DNA from: an uncultured bacterium
Lineage (GTDB): Bacteria; Patescibacteriota; Saccharimonadia; Saccharimonadales; Saccharimonadaceae
Length of the DNA stretch: 9,537 nucleotides
NCBI GenBank assembly: GCA_937930585.1
Contig: CALHCA010000002.1
Coordinates: forward strand, 1 to 9,537
Direction: 5' to 3'
Shown: positions 5,968 through 9,537 of the stretch, piece after piece
How the letters are laid out: every line of letters starts with the position of its first letter
Position numbering within the stretch: the first letter of the stretch is position 1
The notes under the pieces: generated by a model
What the model saw: the letters and a program-made list of their open reading frames with translations, nothing else
Database searches by the model: none
What the model was told of the DNA's origin: nothing
Program-made: the position numbers and the translations under genes

Positions 5968-5996
5968 ATTTTATCAAATTTTGCCAAAAAACACAA
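5968..5996 (-). promoter_or_regulatory. Promoter of tRNA-Ser
   Basis: Minus strand: TTGTGT (5991-5996, weak -35), a 17-bp spacer, and TAAAAT (5968-5973) preceded by TGA (extended -10). The expected +1 is within a few bases of the tRNA 5' end at 5958, so little or no leader needs trimming. Confidence 0.6.
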
Positions 5997-6002
5997 GAGC
6001 AT

Positions 6003-6030
6003 TGACAAAAATCACTTTTTTTGCTATAAT
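6003..6030 (+). promoter_or_regulatory. Promoter of the pilin-like gene, near-leaderless
   Basis: Consensus TTGACA (6003-6008), a 16-bp spacer, and TATAAT (6025-6030) preceded by TGC. Nine bases separate the -10 box from the ATG at 6040, leaving a 5' UTR of 0-3 nt and no room for a Shine-Dalgarno site. Confidence 0.85.
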
Positions 6031-6039
6031 ATAGCCATT

Positions 6040-6507
6040 ATGAAGAATTTTAAACAAGTTTCGAAAATCTCAATTAGTGGTTTTGTAGCTTCTACATTTC
6101 CTGCAACCTTTTTAGCATTAAATGCTTTTGCGACTGGCGGAATATTTAGTGGTGGTGTTCAAGGTGGGGCAGACAAAGGTCGTGGTGAAGGTGTTCCAAC
6201 TCAACTTTTTGGTGAAGGCAATACTGGAATTTTCACCCAAATGGTGAATATGATGCTTTTTGCAGTTGGAATTTTAAGCGTTATAATGTTAATTTATGGC
6301 GGTTTACGCTATATACTATCAAACGGTGATTCGAAAAAGGTTGATGCTGCAAAAAATACAATTCTTTACGCAATTATCGGTTTAATTATTGCAATGCTTT
6401 CTTATGCAATTATTAACTTTATCATTAGCCTATTCTTAGGCGGTGCAGGAACCGGTTTAGGTGGTGGTTCAAATGGAGCAAACGGTGTTCCACCAACAAA
6501 CGTTTAA
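6040..6507 (+). CDS. TrbC/VirB2-like pilin family protein (secreted or membrane, 155 residues)
   Basis: Small two-helix protein resembling the TrbC/VirB2 pilin family often found in CPR bacteria. Residues 1-31 look like a signal peptide (basic N-terminus, hydrophobic core, AFA before the likely cut). A Gly-rich linker follows (32-60), then membrane helix 1 (about 69-92, ending GGLRYI), a polar turn SNGDSKKVDAAKNT (94-107) with the GD-x2-K-x3-A-K pattern typical of these proteins, membrane helix 2 (about 108-134), and a Gly/Asn/Pro-rich tail. It stands alone with a strong promoter and terminator; no VirB4, VirB6 or VirD4 homologue is in this window, so a complete secretion system cannot be claimed. 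It could equally be a surface or pore-like membrane protein. The start at ATG 6040 is set by the signal peptide and promoter position. Confidence 0.8.
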   Translation: MKNFKQVSKISISGFVASTFPATFLALNAFATGGIFSGGVQGGADKGRGEGVPTQLFGEGNTGIFTQMVNMMLFAVGILSVIMLIYGGLRYILSNGDSKKVDAAKNTILYAIIGLIIAMLSYAIINFIISLFLGGAGTGLGGGSNGANGVPPTNV

Positions 6508-6518
6508 TTTTCGAAACT

Positions 6519-6550
6519 AAAAAGTCGCATTCTAAGCGACTTTTTCTTTT
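6519..6550 (+). terminator. Bidirectional terminator between the pilin-like gene and the exporter permease
   Basis: A 10-bp stem AAAAAGTCGC/GCGACTTTTT (6519-6528 with 6536-6545), 7-nt loop, with T tracts when read in either direction. It sits between two convergent genes (stops at 6507 and 6560) and can serve both. Confidence 0.88.
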
Positions 6551-6559
6551 TATCTACTC

Positions 6560-7792
6560 TTATAGATATTGGCGTAAACTAATGATTGGGTCTTTTCGAG
6601 CCGCACGGAAGGCAGGGTAAAGGCCAAAGATTACACCAACTAATATCGAAACTCCACAAACTAAAACAGCAATTTGCCAAGAAATAATTGGGCTAAATGG
6701 TAGAAATATACTTACTCCAAAAGAAAATGCATAACCAATGAGATAGCCAAAAAATCCGCCACTCAATGAAATTATCATCGATTCTGTTAGAAATTGAAAC
6801 AAAATATGCCGATTATTTGCACCAAGAGCTTTTCTAATACCAATTTCTCTCGTTCGTTCGCTTACATTTACGAGCATAATATTCATAATACCAATTCCAC
6901 CAACAACTAGTGAAACGCTTGCTACAATCGCCAGAATAAATGTTGAAAGCTCAATAAATTTATCTGATGGATGCGAAATATTTTTACCAGTTAGAACTTC
7001 AAAATCCTTTTCACCATTGTGGTTCTTCAACATTATTTTTTCAATTTCTTGCTGAACTTGATTCAAATTATTAACACTTTTCACACGGATATTTACTTGC
7101 TGAATTTGGAGATTTTCACCAATAATTCGTTTAGCAGTTATATATGGAATAATCGCCGTATTATTAAAATCAACATTACTAAAGTTAATTGATGAACTCT
7201 GATGAGCTAAAACACCAATTACAATGAATTTTTCGCCTTTCATTGTAATTTCTTTCCCTAAAGCCTGAGTTGTACCAAACAAATCAATCGCCATTTGATT
7301 ACCGATCACAACAGTATTCGCATTGGCACTTTCTGCAATGAATTGACCTTCACGAACTTTCAAGCCTACAGTTTGGTCAAGGTTTGGGCTGGTTGCCAGC
7401 AAATTTGCATATTTTTCATCTCCATCACCTTTAACTTTTGCTGAAAAATTAGCAAGCGGTGCTACAGCTAAAACATCTTTCACTTTCGAAATTGAGCCCA
7501 AATCTTCATTTTTAATTGAACTCTGCGTAAAATTTCGCGAAGTTGCTAAATTTGTAATAACATTTTTATTATTTACAGTCAATTCTTTCGGTCGAACTAC
7601 CGCTAAAGATTCACCCTCAGATATGATTTGATTCGAAATCATCGAGCTAACCCCGCCCGAAAGTGAAAAAATTATCACAACGCTAGAAATCCCAATCATC
7701 ACACCTAGCATTGTAAGAAAAGTTCGCAAACGGTTGGCGTGCAACGATTCAAATGCATTTTCAATATTAGTTTTTAAAACTCGCAAACTCAT
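6560..7792 (-). CDS. MacB-family ABC transporter permease
   Basis: Membrane subunit of a MacB/LolE-type (type VII) ABC exporter, 410 residues. Four membrane helices: TM1 (about 23-46), then a large extracytoplasmic MacB core domain (about 50-275), then an FtsX domain with TM2 (283-307), TM3 (335-363) and TM4 (372-394). Family hallmarks are the coupling segment SERTREIGIRKALGA (311-325) and the C-terminal PAFRAARKDPIISLRQ. The ATG follows the ATPase stop with no gap (TAA then ATG), and GGGGG lies about 7 nt upstream as a possible ribosome site, so translation is probably coupled. No MacA-like periplasmic adaptor is present. In a monoderm host such pairs export peptides or confer resistance without an outer-membrane partner. 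The substrate cannot be read from the sequence. Confidence 0.93.
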   Translation of the reverse strand: MSLRVLKTNIENAFESLHANRLRTFLTMLGVMIGISSVVIIFSLSGGVSSMISNQIISEGESLAVVRPKELTVNNKNVITNLATSRNFTQSSIKNEDLGSISKVKDVLAVAPLANFSAKVKGDGDEKYANLLATSPNLDQTVGLKVREGQFIAESANANTVVIGNQMAIDLFGTTQALGKEITMKGEKFIVIGVLAHQSSSINFSNVDFNNTAIIPYITAKRIIGENLQIQQVNIRVKSVNNLNQVQQEIEKIMLKNHNGEKDFEVLTGKNISHPSDKFIELSTFILAIVASVSLVVGGIGIMNIMLVNVSERTREIGIRKALGANNRHILFQFLTESMIISLSGGFFGYLIGYAFSFGVSIFLPFSPIISWQIAVLVCGVSILVGVIFGLYPAFRAARKDPIISLRQYL

Positions 7793-8593
7793 TTAAACCC
7801 CCAATTCTTCTTTAATTTCATCGATTCTTTCTTCAACTTTTTCAATTTTATCGAGTGTATTTAGCTTTTCATCTTTTTCTAAAGATTTTTTTACAGGATT
7901 TTTCTTAGTATCGGTATCAATTTTACCATCAAACATTGTAATAATTCGTGTTGCATAAGCCATTAAATCTGGGTTATGCGTTACCATAATTATTGTATTA
8001 CCTTTTTTATGAACTTCAGCGAGCTCTTCCATAATAATATGTGAACTTTTCGAATCAAGATTTCCTGTTGGCTCATCAGCAAGGATAATTGAAGGCTTAT
8101 TCACGAGCGCCCGCGCAATTGCTACACGTTGGGTTTGCCCACCAGAAAGTTGCCACGGCATATAAAATTCACGCTCACTAAGGTGGAATTGTTTTAGAAC
8201 TTCTGAAGCTTTTTCGAGCCGTTTAACTTTCCCAATCCCTTTATAAACTAGCGGTAAAGCTACATTTTCAATTACGGTTAGGCGGGGAATTAGGTTGAAA
8301 TTTTGAAAAATAAAACCGATTTTTTCACTTCGAATTTTCGCTTGGTTGCGGCGCGACATTCGTGCAACATTCTGCCCGTCAAGAACATAATCTCCCTCAG
8401 TCGCACGATCAAGAAGACCAATTGTGTTTAAAAGTGTAGTTTTTCCGCAGCCAGAAGGCCCCATAATTATAATAAATTCACCCTGTTTGATGCTTAAATT
8501 TACACCATTTAAAGCATAATTTTCAGCGTCGCCAACGCCAAAACGCTTTTTTAAATTTCGAAGTTTAACAATCTCTTTTTCATTTTTCGCCAT
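7793..8593 (-). CDS. ABC transporter ATP-binding protein, MacB/LolD type
   Basis: Cytoplasmic ATPase that powers the adjacent permease, 266 residues. Motifs: Walker A GPSGCGKT (45-52), Q-loop Gln 97 ([10 protein letters not shown]), signature LSGGQ (149-153), Walker B IILADEP with catalytic Glu 174, D-loop NLD (178-180) and switch His 206. [12 protein letters not shown] and ADEPTGNLD are typical of the MacB/LolD/FtsE group. All catalytic residues are intact. The residue after LSGGQ is Thr where the family usually has Gln. Residues about 230-266 form a charged tail, probably a short coiled coil, beyond the usual end near residue 225. First gene of a two-gene operon. The -10 box is 9 bases before the ATG and no Shine-Dalgarno sequence precedes it, implying a leaderless mRNA. 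Confidence 0.95.
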   Translation of the reverse strand: MAKNEKEIVKLRNLKKRFGVGDAENYALNGVNLSIKQGEFIIIMGPSGCGKTTLLNTIGLLDRATEGDYVLDGQNVARMSRRNQAKIRSEKIGFIFQNFNLIPRLTVIENVALPLVYKGIGKVKRLEKASEVLKQFHLSEREFYMPWQLSGGQTQRVAIARALVNKPSIILADEPTGNLDSKSSHIIMEELAEVHKKGNTIIMVTHNPDLMAYATRIITMFDGKIDTDTKKNPVKKSLEKDEKLNTLDKIEKVEERIDEIKEELGV

Positions 8594-8602
8594 AGTAATT
8601 CT

Positions 8603-8631
8603 ATTATATATTTTTTCACCATTTTTCGCAA
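8603..8631 (-). promoter_or_regulatory. Promoter of the ABC exporter operon, near-leaderless
   Basis: Minus strand: TTGCGA (8626-8631), a 17-bp spacer, and a perfect TATAAT (8603-8608) without a TGn. Nine bases separate it from the ATG at 8593-8591, so the mRNA should start 0-3 nt before the start codon. Confidence 0.75.
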
Positions 8632-8666
8632 ATACTTTCAGACGAGTTTTTTCGAATTTTCAAGGA

Positions 8667-8687
8667 GTTTCCACAGCTTTTTCCACA
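8667..8687. other. Pair of DnaA-box-like sequences (weak)
   Basis: GTTTCCACA (8667-8675) and TTTTCCACA (8679-8687), 12 bp apart in the same orientation, differ by two and one bases from the consensus TTATCCACA. They lie just past the 3' end of rlmH. Two near-matches are too few to call an origin. Confidence 0.25.
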
Positions 8688-8696
8688 AAAAATAAT

Positions 8697-9152
8697 TTAT
8701 TCGTGGTGATATTTTCCGCCAGAAGAAATTTCTTGCGCGCGATAAATTTGTTCAACCAAAATCAATCGCACAATTTGATGCGGAAAAACTAATTTCGAAA
8801 GACTCCAAACAAAATTCGCACGCTTTCGAAGCTCTTCAGACACACCAAAAGCTCCACCAATCACAATCACAAAATTCTGCGAATTCACAAATCCATTCGA
8901 AAGCATTTTGGCGAGCTCTGGGCTAGAAATATTTTTGCCACGCTCGTCAAGCAAAATCACAAAATCGCTCGGTTTAATTTTTGCTAAAATCCGCTGTGTT
9001 TCTTCTTCGCGCGCTTTTTCTTCAGCAAAATTCGAATGCGGCAAAATATCCCAGCTCAAATTAAACGGTTTTTTGAGCCGTTTTTCGAAAAGTTCAATTC
9101 CATTCAAAACCCATTTTTCGTGCTTTTTACCAATCGCGATGGTTGTTATCAT
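8697..9152 (-). CDS. rlmH: 23S rRNA (pseudouridine1915-N3)-methyltransferase RlmH
   Basis: SPOUT-class methyltransferase that methylates pseudouridine 1915 in helix 69 of 23S rRNA on the assembled ribosome, using S-adenosylmethionine. 151 residues (E. coli about 155). Motifs: N-terminal ITTIAIGK, LDERGK (68-73), the SAM-knot segment VIVIGGAFG (95-103), SLSKLVFPHQIVR (117-129), EQIYRA (134-139) and the terminal YHH (148-150). I start at ATG 9152. The upstream in-frame ATG (9161) lies within the -10 box and would add three residues not seen in the family. There is no Shine-Dalgarno sequence and the -10 is 7 nt away, so the mRNA is probably leaderless. No clear terminator follows, so read-through toward the exporter operon is possible. 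Confidence 0.97.
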   Translation of the reverse strand: MITTIAIGKKHEKWVLNGIELFEKRLKKPFNLSWDILPHSNFAEEKAREEETQRILAKIKPSDFVILLDERGKNISSPELAKMLSNGFVNSQNFVIVIGGAFGVSEELRKRANFVWSLSKLVFPHQIVRLILVEQIYRAQEISSGGKYHHE

Positions 9153-9159
9153 ACCCCAC

Positions 9160-9187
9160 ATTTTACCATTTTTTAGGGATTTTTCAA
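9160..9187 (-). promoter_or_regulatory. Promoter of rlmH, leaderless
   Basis: Minus strand: TTGAAA (9182-9187), a 16-bp spacer, and TAAAAT (9160-9165) preceded by TGG (extended -10). The box ends 7 bases before the ATG at 9152, the same spacing as in rpsO. It is divergent from the gene C promoter, with the two -35 boxes 19 bases apart. Confidence 0.75.
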
Positions 9188-9206
9188 ACTATTTTTAATT
9201 AAAATA

Positions 9207-9235
9207 TTGACTTATTACCATTATTATGTTATAAT
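9207..9235 (+). promoter_or_regulatory. Promoter of orphan gene C
   Basis: TTGACT at 9207-9212, a 17-bp spacer, and a perfect TATAAT at 9230-9235 preceded by TGT. The predicted +1 is 9242. Nearly the same sequence as the gene B promoter. A 12-bp AT palindrome (9193-9204) lies between it and the rlmH -35 and could act as an UP element. Confidence 0.88.
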
Positions 9236-9241
9236 TTAGTT

Positions 9242-9441
9242 ATTCGCTAGTCAAGTGACTGGTGATAGAATATTACAAGAATTGAGTTTAAGGGTTTATT
9301 TTATAACATTCCATTCACCAAGCTTACTACTTGGCGATAAGTTTTGAAAAAGATATTTTAAAAGCTTTTCGCTGAGTAGTAAAGTGCTCAAGCAAAAAGA
9401 AAGACTCCCTCGTTACCATTTGCGAGAGAGAGGTGAATGAA
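9242..9441 (+). promoter_or_regulatory. Structured leader RNA (about 200 nt) of gene C; riboswitch-like candidate
   Basis: Four local hairpins and two tertiary or long-range pairings can be read. H1 at the 5' end: 9246-9252 with 9257-9263 around AAGT, plus ATTC/GAAT (9242-9245 with 9268-9271). H2: CCAAG/CTTGG (9318-9322 with 9330-9334), 7-nt loop. H3: 9365-9376 with 9387-9399, 11 pairs with one bulge and one mismatch, 10-nt loop. H4: CTCCCTCG/CGAGAGAG (9405-9412 with 9423-9430), one mismatch. The H2 loop TTACTA (9324-9329) is complementary to the H3 loop TAGTAA (9377-9382). CATTCACC (9312-9319) pairs with GGTGAATG (9432-9439), covering the Shine-Dalgarno GAGGTGA. I do not recognise a known riboswitch core. 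A regulatory function is inferred. Confidence 0.6.
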
Positions 9442-9537
9442 ATGGAAATTAAAATTAAAAACTTAACACCGCATGAGCTTACACTTGTTGCAGAGGACGG
9501 CAGTATCCTCCGCAAAATCAGCCCGAGAGGAACTATA
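9442..9537 (+). CDS. Orphan gene C, first 32 codons (3' end outside the window)
   Basis: Starts at ATG 9442 with a good ribosome site, GAGGTGA at 9430-9436. The N-terminus reads MEIKIKNLTPHELTLVAEDG and continues with LRKISPRG. The NLTPH motif followed by a short beta hairpin and a P-x-G turn resembles small uncharacterised proteins I recall from phages and accessory regions; this is memory of a pattern, not a family match. A GTG at 9433 is in frame but overlaps the Shine-Dalgarno site. Nothing can be said about the rest of the protein. The strong promoter and elaborate leader suggest controlled translation. Confidence 0.7.
   Translation, partial: MEIKIKNLTPHELTLVAEDGSILRKISPRGTI

Noticed and set aside
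8697..8730. SCC-type integration site at the 3' end of rlmH
   Set aside because: The rlmH 3' end is the known SCC target in staphylococci, but the sequence here resembles it only through the conserved YHH ending; no recombinase or direct repeat is seen.
9153..9161. Upstream ATG for RlmH (adds MWG)
   Set aside because: It overlaps the -10 box TAAAAT and the added residues are not part of the family N-terminus.
9193..9204. Perfect palindrome TTTTAATTAAAA between the rlmH and gene C promoters
   Set aside because: Too AT-rich and low in complexity to call an operator; more likely an UP-type element.
9327..9515. Minus-strand frame over the gene C leader and start
   Set aside because: It covers the paired leader elements and the gene C start, and no promoter or ribosome site serves it.
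1..9537. CRISPR array, insertion sequence or transposon ends
   Set aside because: I found no regularly spaced direct repeats, no transposase frame and no long terminal inverted repeats.

Overview
This is an AT-rich bacterial window. Compact standard-code housekeeping genes, a short TrbC/VirB2-like two-helix protein and a MacB-type ABC exporter lie close together. This mix is typical of Patescibacteria (CPR), and I would guess Saccharibacteria; this is inference from gene content, not a phylogenetic placement. All stop codons seen are TAA or TAG.

Layout, left to right: the 3' two thirds of valS (+, cut by the left edge) and its terminator; an orphan gene 'A' (1906-2406, +) with its own promoter, a long hairpin leader and a terminator; rpsO (2520-2786, +); pnp (2960-5086, +); a second orphan gene 'B' (5260-5709, +), again with its own promoter, hairpin leader and terminator; a 330-base stretch with no protein gene holding two terminators, a possible small RNA and tRNA-Ser(GCU) on the minus strand; a short secreted/membrane pilin-like gene (6040-6507, +); a convergent two-gene ABC exporter operon (ATPase 7793-8593 and permease 6560-7792, both -); rlmH (8697-9152, -); and, divergent from rlmH, a strong promoter with a roughly 200-nt structured leader running into the first 32 codons of a third orphan gene 'C' at the right edge.

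Translation and RNA metabolism dominate: valyl-tRNA charging, ribosomal protein S15, the PNPase exonuclease, tRNA-Ser and 23S rRNA methylation by RlmH. The rpsO-pnp order is the widely conserved one, but here a terminator and a new promoter separate the two genes.

The main interest lies between the genes. Promoters are unusually easy to read: eight of nine carry a TGn extended -10. They fall into two classes. rpsO, rlmH, the exporter ATPase and the pilin-like gene have their -10 box only 7-9 nt from ATG and no Shine-Dalgarno site, so their mRNAs should be leaderless or nearly so. Orphan genes A, B and C instead have 74-200-nt leaders whose predicted first nucleotide is paired in a hairpin. 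The leader of C is the strongest candidate for an undescribed RNA: two hairpins whose loops are complementary (a kissing loop), plus an 8-bp long-range helix covering the ribosome binding site. A and B share a pre-start motif and a similar C-terminal helix, use AGA arginine codons, and lack the TTCGAA hexamer that is abundant in the rest of the window.
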